A stretch of DNA of 64,000 nucleotides from Cerioporus squamosus (Eukaryota > Basidiomycota > Agaricomycetes > Polyporales > Polyporaceae), in NCBI GenBank assembly GCA_022592435.1, contig JABYQS010000002.1, positions 372,001 to 436,000 on the forward strand, in the 5' to 3' direction. Position numbers and translations under genes: made by a program. This document shows positions 23,520-33,553 of the stretch, piece after piece (the stretch's first letter is position 1; each line of letters opens with the position of its first letter). Below the pieces are notes generated by a model. That model searched no databases. It was not told the origin of the DNA and worked only from the letters and a program-made list of their open reading frames with translations.

Positions 23520-25828
23520 ATGGACTCACAAGTCGCCCTCGCTCGGCCTCCGCGAGGAGAGTCGTCGCATCTCTCCAGGGCCGCGCGCCAGGTCGTCCCG
23601 CCTTTTCTGCAAAAGCTCTACGAGTCCGTCGTCTTCCATCTCCTTCGCTCCCCTTCCAGCGCTGAGCGCTGGAAATCTCTAGAATCGTCAACGACCCTGC
23701 CAACGAGGAGCTCATCAAGTGGTCCGAGAACGGCGACTCCTTCTATGGCAAGTCCTCTTCCTCCTCCTTCCTCTCCTCGTTCTTATTTTCCGCCACTCCC
23801 GGCTCTCGATCCTCCTCTCCCTTCTCCTCCCCGTCCCATCAGTCCTCAACCATGAGAAGTTCGCTCGTGAGGTGCTCGGACGCTGGTTCAAGCACCAGAA
23901 GTTCGCGTCTTTCGTCCGCCAGCTGAACATGTACGGCTTCCACAAAATTCCTCATCTCCAGCAAGGCGTGCTCAAGAGCGACTCTGACACCGAACCATGG
24001 CACTTTGAACACCCCAACTTCCACCGCGGACAGCCAGATCTCCTATGTCTCATCCAGCGCAAGAAGCAGCCCACTCAGATCCAGTCCGAGGATCCTGCCA
24101 TCGACATGCACGATCCTACCACCCCTAACCCCCTCACCAACGTCACGCCCGGCCATCTCATGGACATCAACTCAATCGTGAACGGGGTCTCTGCCATCAA
24201 ACGCCACCAGCAGGCCATTTCTGCCGATCTCAGTGCTCTCAAGCAGTCCAACGACGCCCTCTGGAAAGAGGCCGTCGCCGCCCGTCAGCGCCACGCGAAG
24301 CACCAGGACACGATCAACCGTATCCTCAAGTTCCTTGCTGGCGTATTCGGCCACACTGACAGTGGAGCCCATTCACCCGATGGCTCACATACTCCGCCAC
24401 AGGTCACTCCTCGCATCCGGCAGAGACTGATGATCAGCAATGGCCTCAGGTCGCCCTTGAAGAAGCCTGTTGACATCATGGAGGTCGAGGACGACGAGGT
24501 GGAGAACATGCGCAATAATCGTGGTGGCTCTCCGTACTCAGGTCAGTTCTCTTCCCGATCTTGCCTCCCTTGCGTCCCTTAACCGCTGCCTTTCCAAAGA
24601 TCACTTTGCTTCCATCGAGACACCGGATGCGACCGTCACCACTCCTTCGGGACTCGAGTCCATCGCCCCATCCGAAGCGTTCTCTCCCGTTTCGGATGTT
24701 CCTCCCGATAAGTCACCTCCTATCCGCCCATCCCAAATCCTCTCCAGAACCAATAGCGCGGCTTCTACCGCTCAACTGACAAATGGAACATCACCACTGA
24801 CGAACGCACCGTCGCCACTGACGAATGTCCCGCCGTCAAGCCCGGCGCAGACGCCTCCTGCTTCCAATCTCCCCAACCCCGGCAACGTCGATGCGATGTG
24901 GCAAGCCGCGATACAGCATATGATGAGCTCTCCAGGTCAGTTCCAGAAGATGATGCAGGCGTTCGCGAACCAGCAGCCCGTCGCCAACATGGCCACACCC
25001 GCCGACGCCATGCACAACAACGCCTCCGCGATTGCTGCGTACGAGCCGAACGGGAACGACTATGCGCGCTGGTTCACTCCATCTGTTCCCTCCACATCCG
25101 CCGCCGCCATGTCTCAACCGCTCCTCGCTTCCGTTCACCCCGACGAACATTCGCAGCTGCAACTCCTCCTCGACGAGAACAACCGGCTGCAGAAGTCGTA
25201 CCGGGACGCGACCGAAATCGACGCGGACATGGACATGCTCCAGTCCTCGATCAACTCGCTCATCCAGAACCTCGGCATCGACCCCACCTCGCTCTCCCCT
25301 CAGCAGGACGATCCCGTCTCCCAGACGTCTCCCCACGCCCCGCACATGAACGGGAACATGTCTGGGCCCCCGCCGACAAACGGGTATGGGGCGCACCTTC
25401 CGCATGACTCGTTCGTGAACGGGTTCGGGGGCTTGCATGGGCTCGACCCGGGCGGGCCAGACGCGTCGCAGCCGGACCACCTCCTCGACTCGCTCCTCAG
25501 CCAGATCGGGGACGGGCACGGCGGCTCGGGCACGGACATGGGCGGCATGCCGGGGTACCCGGACATCACGGACCACTACGACCACAGCGCGCGGATCGAC
25601 GGGACGTCGATCGAGGACGCGAGCACGGAGCAGCTCGCGGCGTTCCTCGACGAGGCGGGCTCGGCGGCGGCGGCGGACTCGCCCGTGATGGCGAAGAGCC
25701 CGATGGCAATGGGCGGCGCGGGCGCGGCGTCGATGCACCACCAGAAGCGGAAGAGCGACGCGCTGGACCTGCCGCTGCCGGATCCGCCGGAGGGCGGGAC
25801 GGGCAAGAAGGTGAAGCGCAAGCGATGA
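23520..25828 (+). CDS. HSF1: Heat shock transcription factor (Hsf1-like)
   Basis: This is a nuclear activator that binds heat shock elements as a trimer. The DNA-binding domain is spread over three exons: VVPPFLQKLYE, then IVNDPANEELIKWSENGDSF, then VLNHEKFAREVLGRWFKHQK with SFVRQLNMYGFHKIPHLQQG. A hydrophobic-repeat coiled coil follows (VSAIKRHQQAISADLSALKQ). The second half is Pro/Ser/Gln-rich and acidic, consistent with an activation region, and the extreme C-terminus is a basic GKKVKRKR nuclear signal. The intron at 23748-23842 uses a GC donor. Another intron starts at 24541. The last ~700 bases have extreme GC in third positions. The protein is close to 700 residues, usual for basidiomycete HSF. 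Confidence 0.95.
23748..23842 (+). other. GC-AG intron in the HSF DNA-binding domain
   Basis: The donor reads ATG|GCAAGT and the acceptor CATCAG|TCCTC. Only this border joins SFY to VLNHEKF with a complete Val codon. No GT donor in the neighbourhood gives the conserved protein, so a non-canonical GC donor is well supported. Confidence 0.85.
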
Positions 25829-26993
25829 GCTGCGCGCGGGGCCGGCATCCTGGGGGCGGCCTGTGGTATACGGTACGCCACCTTGCCATCCTGTCGGCGC
25901 GGAGGAGGCGCGTGCACCGCTGTCTGCACCCTCCTCCGGCTTTTTGCCATCGTCGTCGTCCATGTCCATCTTCGGACGGTTACCGCCTTTTCACTGCGTC
26001 CTGCGCCCACCGCTCGAACGTTTCTCTTTGGTTTTGGGATCCGTTTTCTCCCCCGCGGGTCTTCCCTCTTCCCTTTCTCATCCTCTTACTCTACTCTCAT
26101 CTCCATCCGTTTTGCCACCTTGGGCGGGCGGCGGCGCTGTGCTCGTGCGCGGGAACACTGTAACCTCATGCACCCCACCTCCCACCTCCTCGCTGCCCGT
26201 GAGGCCGGCAGCATGCAAATGCAAAACATGTGCGGAACCGGAGGGGGCTTGGTCTTTGGTCTTTGTGGGCTTGCTGAGTGGCAGGCTCGCGAGGCACGCG
26301 TACGGGGCGCAGAGGACGGTGACGGGGCAGTGGGCACATGCGAAATCCAAAGTAGCAGTAGCTCGTGAATTATTAGATGTATTTGTAGCGATATATAGTG
26401 TGTAATCCTATATCGACAGCAGACAGCAGAGAGGCTCTCCGGGCTCCCTCAATAGAGAGAATGATACAACACACTCTGTTGACTGGTTAGAGAGGGTTGA
26501 TAGGTGGAAGGGACATACAGGCCTGCCAGTGCATCTTGTTTTCATCCTTCAGACTTCTCGTCCTTCGGCCAGAAGCTCAGTGTGGGACGCAGGAGATTAG
26601 CCATCGGGCCTGGAGGAGACCGACGAGCTCGACTCGCCTGCGATAGAGTTGCAGTCATTGGTCAACACGGTGCTTACCAGGATGGTGGTGGTGGTGGTTC
26701 GAAGTCAGACCGGTTTTCGCAGGGCGCCTCCACATATGGATCGTGCATTTGAGGTCGGAAGGCAAGCGAAGAATACAGAATCGATAACAATGCTGAACGT
26801 CAGCGCAGGCAATGATCATGGAGGAGAGAGGCTACTTCTCGGGAATCTGGGCGGTTCACATTGACATAGTCGGAGGCCCAGACCCGGACAGTCCCATCGA
26901 CAGCACCCCTTTCCCGGCTGCGGGCACACCGTTGCCAACGAGAGCCTCCTGCGAAGGCGAGGGAGATGGCGCCTTCTGCGCGCGCAAACGGGG
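25829..26993. other. Convergent 3' region, HSF / HNH-like gene
   Basis: The HSF 3' untranslated DNA and the downstream flank of the minus-strand HNH-like gene lie here. AT-rich DNA near 26365-26410 (TATATAGTGTGTAATCC) is a likely 3' end signal. No gene was recognised. Confidence 0.45.
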
Positions 26994-28538
26994 CTACGCG
27001 TCCTCCTGCATCGCCTCCCAGACGTCCTCCGCCCACGCCTCCAGCCACGCAGCATACGCGGGATCGTCCCACTCGTCGTCGTCATCGTCGTCCGAGTCCT
27101 CGTCGTCCGGTGCCTCCTCTCCGGGAGCCATGTCGGAGCACGAGGCAGAGTCCTCCGGTGCCAGGTATGATGTCGACTGAACGAAGGCATGGTCTCCAGC
27201 ACCACTTGCCCCCTGCGGAGGGCCGTCGTCCTCGTTGGGAAGACCTTGGCCACCGCCGCCTTCATTCCCACCATGGCTTGAAGGGCCACCGGGACCATCG
27301 GGACCACCGCCATGACTTGAAGGACCGCCGGGATCGTCGCGATCACCACTATGGCTTGAGGGGCCACCGGGACCGTCGTGACCACTACCACCAGGACCAC
27401 CGGTGGTGAGCTGGCCCGCAGTACTCATCCACTCAGCATCAGGCTGGGCACACATGCACGCATCGTAGATGTCCCAGACAGCCAACAAAATGAGGCGTTG
27501 GAGGGGTTCGATGAGGGAGGGGAAGTCTCGCTGTAGTTCGGAACTCGTCGGACGAGCACCCTCGTAAAAGCTCACTAGCTTCTTACCCGTGTCGCAGATG
27601 ACGAAGTGACATGGGACATGGAGCGAGATGATCGGTAGATCGTTGAAAGGGTTGTTGCACTTGCGTCCCCGGATCGAACTGTGAGACGAAGTGAGCGGGC
27701 TTCCGCACCGACCAAGTTGACTTCATGGCGGGAAATGGGACGAGTCGATAATTGAGAAAATTGCATTGCCGTAAAACTGGGTTGTTGAGCGTAGTGAGCA
27801 TAACAAGGTGGACAACGCATACCTCATCGGGCTTGCGTCGCACATTGGGATACGAAGGCGTTTCTGTAGCGACGGGCGTGGTGATGTCCCTACTCGTGTA
27901 GAACGCGTGCATGTTCAAGATGATGTTTGTATCATCGGGAAACCAGAACCACCCGTTAAGTTTGTTGGAGTCGTCGGTGCGAACAAAGTACCGATGCAAT
28001 GCAATATCCACTATCCGTGATGTGAGGCGATTGAAGCATATGAACAAGTACCGCACTCACGAGGATGCAAGTGCTTTCGCGTGTCGAGGTTGAGCGTGCG
28101 ATGCGGCATATTCCACGCCCATTCCAGCAGATCCAACTGCAAAATGTCGTCAGCTGGACGATAATGTATGTGATACAAAACCAGTTCTTACAACTGAGTC
28201 CGATGTAGCAACTGCGAGAACATGCGCGTAGTAGTACATGTCTGCGGAGGCTCGGGTCACTACACAAAATGGGCGCGTCGCGGTCGGGTCGAGTTGCTTA
28301 ACCTCATCGTCAACATTCCTACGCTGACTCGTCAAGAGCGATGAAAAGGCCCTTTTCTGGCGCATTGCAGGAGGCGGGCGGGTCCTCAGCTTTTGCGGCC
28401 ACTTTGGCTTCTTGGGGGGAGCGGGGAGCTGCTCGTGATTGAGATCTTCGGTATCCCCCCCTCCTTCTCCTCGTCCTCGGGCATAGCAGCGAGAATCTCA
28501 GACTTGCAGACAGGGGGCGTAGGCAAGCGATGGTCCAT
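26994..28538 (-). pseudogene. HNH-like Agaricomycete protein, frames interrupted
   Basis: I recognise the general architecture of an Agaricomycete-specific family often annotated as HNH-nuclease-like, but not a proven function. In order the exons read FCVVTRASADMYYYAHVLA (HNH_2-like start), LDLLEWAWNMPHRTLNLDT, NGWFWFPDDTNIILNM, NYRLVPFPAMK, CHFVICDTGKKL and a C-terminal acidic region. Two places force a change of frame with no plausible intron: a run of seven G between MPEDEEKE (28450-28540) and the DLNHEQLPAP segment, and near 27665 between HFVSQFD and RKCNNPFNDLP. The KPDE/FLNYR junction is also ambiguous. Sequencing indels or gene decay both fit. The start at 28538 is tentative. Confidence 0.5.
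27258..27400 (-). repeat. Period-42 coding minisatellite (GPGGPSSH units)
   Basis: Three imperfect 42-nt units encode GGPSSHSGDRDDP, GGPSSHGGGPDGP and GGPSSHGGNEG in the C-terminal region of the HNH-like gene. The units differ mainly at third positions and in the charged residues between them. Confidence 0.75.
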
Positions 28539-29409
28539 CGGGATTGTTGTGGCAAGTGATTTAAGCTGCGATATGGTCGAGAGCAACACGCCCGAAAGGC
28601 AATGACATGCCTGTGACTCACGCCAGGCGTGACGAGGTTAACATTTCTCCTCTTGCTCTGCTCGCGATCGCTTCAACACTAGCCTCCATAGCACTGTCGC
28701 TTGCTCTGTTCTCGCTCTGTCTTCTGTCGCTGCTTGTCTGTTTTCTGAGCTGAAAGCTACTCTACTGCTCTCTTGCACCCTCTTCCTCATGGCGTCTACG
28801 ACCTCACCATCTTCTTCCCTCACCGGAATAGAAAGAAGCTATAGAAGACACCCTGGACATTTGCTCAAGGCGCTCTTCTGGTGGACTTCTGCCGCGATTC
28901 GGAGCGGGAGCGGGAGTGCGCGCCATGTCGTACTATACAGAAAGTAACAGAGTGTTCCTGAGAGGGTAGAATATCGATAGCGATGGGATGAAGGAGCGAC
29001 GGGGCAAGACCTATGGGTCGACAAGTAAGTGGCCCTCATATCCAGTGAGATAGAGAGGATGAGAAGTGAGAGCGAACAAGGAGATGTACAAGAAAGTGAG
29101 AGTTGGAAAGAGGTCCAGGTAGATACGATTATGGCCGTCGGCGGAGAGAACCTTGGTGGACGGAGGAGAGAAGCGATAACCTTAACACGATAGAGCGGCA
29201 GGTCCCCATACAAGTATATCCAAGGGGCGCACGGAAACTGGCAGTAACTGAAGCACTAGGATCCAGATGCGTAGATTAGAAGAAGCGATCGATCGTCCAT
29301 GGGTAAGTAGTGAGGAAACCTACGGACAAAACCCATTCGCGCAAGATGTCGCCACGATGTCTGCGAGCGACAGGTATTTTGCCCTCAAATAACGAAAAAT
29401 GAAGCACGC
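28539..29409. other. Intergenic region between arrestin and HNH-like gene
   Basis: This contains the arrestin 3' flank and the presumed HNH-like promoter. The minus strand is pyrimidine-rich near 28640-28800. The frames present lack any family signature and are low-complexity Ser/Leu-rich. Confidence 0.45.
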
Positions 29410-32400
29410 TCACTCGATCTGCACCTTCGGCGGGAGCGGGGGCGGGGGCGGAACACCGAGGGCGCCAGACGCACTGTAGGAGCCCTGCCTCGAGGGGCCA
29501 GGTGAAGCACCCGCACCTGCAGACCCGGGACGCGAGGAGGCAGCAGCGAGAGCGGAAAGCGCGCCTGGGCCGAACGTATTGTCCTGCGCCTCAATCACGG
29601 CGGGGTCCTCGTCGCTCGAGCCCGAGGCAACAGAGGCGAGGTCCGGGTCGGATGCCAGCCCCGCGACGTCGATCGCTTGCAGCTTCGCAGTCGTGCGCTT
29701 GTCCTCCAGCTGCGTCTCTTCGATGTACTCCCGTGGCGGCTTGGGAGCGAGCGGAGGCGGAGGTGGGGGCGTCTTTGGGGATGGGGTCGCACGTGGGACG
29801 TCCCGCTGGTCGTGGTAGCCGTTGGAGGGTGGAGGCGAGGGGTAAGGCGACTGGGCTGGAGGAGCGGGAAGATGTATAGCGGTGGCGGAGCGGTCTTCAG
29901 CCTCGTACATGGCCCTCAGACGGGCCTTCTCCTCTGCAGCGGTGAGCGGCCGTGCGCTCACCGGCGTCCCCGGAGCGTTCGGCGAGATCGGAGGGGTTGG
30001 GGGTGGACGCCCACGAATGCCAGCACCGTTGGGTACTTGCGATGTACGCGGAGGAGGGGTCGGGGTCGTGCCCGGAGAGCCGAGTGAACCTGCGTCCTTC
30101 TGCTCGTACCGTCGCCTGAGCATCTCCTTTTCTTCGTACGCTGAAAGCGGCGGCGACTGGGGAGAGGGGGAAAACGGCGGAGGCGCTCCTGCAGGCACAG
30201 GTGGAGAGACAGGATACGGGCCGGGAGGAGGCGAAGATGCATACTCTGCCGACGGAGGCATGGGTTGCCAGGGCTGCTGCTGCTGTTGCGCTGCAGCCGC
30301 GTCCATGGCCTCATAGTGTCGGCGTTGCCGCTCCTTCTCAGACAGGATGGGATGCGAGGACGAGCCCGCTGTAGCATCAGTGAACGGAGGGGGCATGTCC
30401 GTAGGCGGGGAAATGACGGGAGGAGGAGATTGAGGACCGGGCACAGAATCCGCGGGGCTAGTGGCCTGGTAAAGGGCGTCATACTGTACAGGGCCGGCGT
30501 TACCGGGTACCCGTCCATAGTGGGAGGACTGTGTCTGCCACACCGCATTCTTCGCCTCGTAGTAACGCTGCAGCATAGCTTTCTCGTCCGAGGCGGAAGG
30601 AAGTGCGCTCCCGGGGGTGGTCGGTGACTTTACGGAGGTGGGTGAGGTAACGGGTTTGCTGATGGCGCTCATAGCTTGTGAATATAGTGCAGCTCCAGCG
30701 GACATGCTCGGGCTCCTCGCATCCGCACTGCTGCCCCCCGCAGAGGACGAACCTCCCATGGGAGTGGGAGATGAGACAATCTGGCCGGCACCATAGGGAG
30801 AGGACCCTGACGCCTCTGATCCTTCAATACCTCGCGCGCGCGCAACACGTCGTTGTGCATCTTCGAACAACCGTGCCTTCTCTTCCTCCGCCGTAAGCCA
30901 TCGAGCCTGTGGCTTACTGCTTGTTGCATTGGGTGAAGTGACCGACGCGGGACTCATGGCGGGTTCGGTGTGACCGTTCTGCGACCCCTGCTCCCGAATG
31001 ATAAGCCGACATCTCACTGCAAACATACCGAGCTGAACTCACCCCGCCAAGAGCTTGCGTGCGCTCAACGTTCTCGACAGCACGGTTGTACAACAACACC
31101 TTCTCCTGCTCGGCCGTGAGATATCCTGCCCTAGACGCAGGCTTGGTCGACTGGGTCTGTTGAGGTGGGGGAGTTGTCGAGACGGGACTCTCCAAGATCG
31201 TGGATGGCTGCCTGCGCGCACGCTCCCTTTCCGCCTCCATTTGCTCCCGAAGCTCATCCTCGCTGGCATTGACGATCGTGAGACGCTGTGCGGTGTTCGG
31301 CCTACCACTGCTCGAACGCGGACGGCCTACTGGGACGGCATGGTTGTCGTACGACGAGCCGCTGCCAGCGCGCGATCTCTGCGCACTGGAACCATTGGTA
31401 GCTCCAGCGGCATATCCCGCGCACCAACGGTCTGGACAAGCAATGGCCCGCCGACATCGAGGCTCTTCTTCCGCTCTCCGAATTCATTCACGTATCTGTC
31501 GCCGGAGTTGGACGGTGCAGTGTTGAACTGTCCTGGGGCGGGCTTAGTGGGCGAGCGGAAGTCGGTTACGGAGGGCTTCTTGTCGATTGAGTTCGAATAG
31601 CTGTGCGAGGTGCCGGATGGCGAAGTTACGCTCGAACCCGGACCTGACTTACCCGCCAACGAGGGTGCGAAGCCCTGCTGGTGAGCAGGTGGGGATTGCG
31701 CTGCATGGGCGTTGCTTGGGTGGCCAGCAGGAAGTGAGACATTGAAAGCGTGTCCTATCCGTCTGAACTCTGTCAGTTATTATATATGCGTAGAAGCTGA
31801 ATCCAAATACCTCATCGCTTCGACTGACACCGATCTGCGCAACTACCATCAGCAGATGAATGACGTGGAGACATGAGAAGACAGACTTTGGCCAGTTTGA
31901 TATCATTACTGGCAAATCCATGATAATGGGCTGCCCAGTGTTCATCAACGCCTTCACCGTCAGCACGTAGTTGATGTCGATATGCCGCGCAGCGTTGATC
32001 GTCGCCGAGGTATGGTGCGGCGGCACCGTCACGCTCAGCTCCGCCTTGTGCTGAGTACCCCCGTACAGCGTTGCGTTCACGGGAACCTTCTGCTCGCCGA
32101 TGCTTGACACCTTCACCTGTGGACTGCCCTTCTTCCCCTGTGTGTGAGGCGCGGCTCGAAAGATCGTAGTCTCGCGAAGCATGAACTCGAAGCCGCGCAG
32201 CATGACAGTATGCAGCGTGTCGGACTTGACGATGGCATTCACCACCACTCGGTCGCCAGGACCGTGACAGGTGTGCTCCCGCTGGACAATAAGCGTGACA
32301 CCATCTTGAGAATGGCTACGAGTCTCCGGCTGGGAGTATATGGGCCACGTCGAGTGCAATTCGTGTTTGTCGATGATGATGGGCGACGACGTCGCGGTGA

Positions 32401-33162
32401 TAGTGGGCTTGTCCCGTCGCAGGAATCCCCTGCGCTAGCTGTCAGCGTGGGCGAGAGGACGGGTACGCAGAAACACGTACTTCTTGCCTTGCACGCAAAC
32501 GGATGCGATGAGTTCATACTTTATACCAGCTGCAAGCGTGGTGGTCAGCGAGACGTATGGCCCGTGGAAGAACAACGCACCTCCTTTCTCCAGAGCAATA
32601 GTAGGAGGTATGGATTCCGGAATTCGGATGAAGAAAGGGAAGTCATTCTGTGGGATATGCCTTGAGGGGATGTAGAAGCGGATATAGGAGGGTACTAACA
32701 GTGTGTAATGTGCTGTACTCATCGTTTGGAGACTGCCAGAGGTGGATAGGGCTCTGGCCGACGAAGTCGAAGAACGTGTTCGCGGCACCACCGCCCGGGA
32801 GGGTTTCGACCTTCCTGAGCTCGATGCGGACCCACTTGGCCTTGACCCCCTGCTGGCCTACCCGCACTTCAATGGCCTGTGTGTGGTTGGCGCTGAGGAT
32901 GCATGGAATGCTGGGAGGAACAAGGACATGTTACGTACGCCTTTCACTGCAGCCTGTGGACGATCGGCTCCGCCTGGGGGGATTCCAGGATACCCTGTAT
33001 GAACCGGTAGAAGTCAATACGCGCCTCCTGCCTGCTTCTTCCGAGAAACGCGCCCGACCTTGGACGAAGTCGACATTAGGAGGTGGGCGTAGTGTTCTGA
33101 GGCCATCGTAAGCAAAATGCGGGCACAACGACGCGAACGACGCACAACTTAGGCTGGGACAT
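29410..33162 (-). CDS. Arrestin-domain protein with repeat-rich tail
   Basis: This is an alpha-arrestin-like protein, probably a ubiquitin-ligase or trafficking adaptor at membranes (inferred from family). The start MSQPKLTLRPPPNVDFVQG is built from a short first exon at 33162, then YPGIPPGGADRPQAAVKG. The N-domain carries VKAKWVRIELRKVETLPGGG and FFIRIPESIPPTIALEKG. The C-domain carries TLHTVMLRGFEFMLRET, VKVSSIGEQKVPVNATLYG and INYVLTVKALMNTG. The following ~700 residues are Pro/Ser-rich and probably disordered; six short charged helices are spaced along them, and the protein ends VPPPPPLPPKVQIE. I did not see a PPxY motif. The gene diverges from ATG9. Confidence 0.85.
29885..31140 (-). repeat. 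Six spaced EEKxxL...YEAxD helical motifs
   Basis: In the arrestin tail these segments recur: YLTAEQEKVLLYNRAVENVE, WLTAEEEKARLFEDAQRRVA, SDEKAMLQRYYEAKNAV, LSEKERQRRHYEAMDAA, SAYEEKEMLRRRYEQKDAG and LTAAEEKARLRAMYEAEDRS. They are separated by 50-100 residues of Pro/Ser-rich linker. The pattern is Leu-x-x-x-Glu-Lys, Leu four residues later, then Tyr-Glu and an acid. They look like repeated short linear motifs or interaction helices. Confidence 0.8.
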
Positions 33163-33553
33163 TGAGTGGGTATAGGATAGGTGGAGGAGGAAAGCTGGAG
33201 AGACTCCCGCCGTTGGCGGCTTCGCGCGCGAGGCACATCATGCACCGCTATCCGCAGGCGCCCATATCTGGACATGCGAGACTACACCCTCTTCGTGGCT
33301 AATCAATGTGGCTCGTTGTGTCGCAGTTCGTTGCTCGGAAATGACGAGCATCGAGGAATACACGACATATGTTTCCGGACTCTGCTGCGTTTCATTTGGG
33401 ATCAGTCACGCTGCCGCGCGCGCCCCTTCGGCGCTAGCGGACGAGGTAGCGCCGACGTAGTCGCGACGCGGCGGCGCGAGGCAGCACTTCGCCAAAGACA
33501 GCTTTGTTCGACGCGCAAGCACCTCGCGCCGTCCTCTTCCTCGTCCATGAGCG
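33163..33553. promoter_or_regulatory. Divergent promoter, arrestin / ATG9
   Basis: This 391-bp region separates two starts facing away from each other. It is CpG-rich near 33410-33480. No clear TATA box or known site was identified. Confidence 0.55.

Noticed and set aside
24836..25969. Long antisense open frame (377 codons) opposite the HSF C-terminal exon
   Set aside because: It mirrors a GC3-rich exon of a well supported gene, is Arg/Val-rich with no motif, and has no independent support.
27631..27690. Very short intron to explain the second HNH-like frame shift
   Set aside because: The only fitting border gives an intron of about 34 nt, below the size seen in this window.
28839..29213. 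Minus-strand frame of 124 codons between arrestin and the HNH-like gene
   Set aside because: Ser/Leu-rich low complexity, no motif, and no splice partners.
29502..30316. Plus-strand frames opposite the arrestin tail
   Set aside because: Shadows of a Pro/Ser-rich coding exon.
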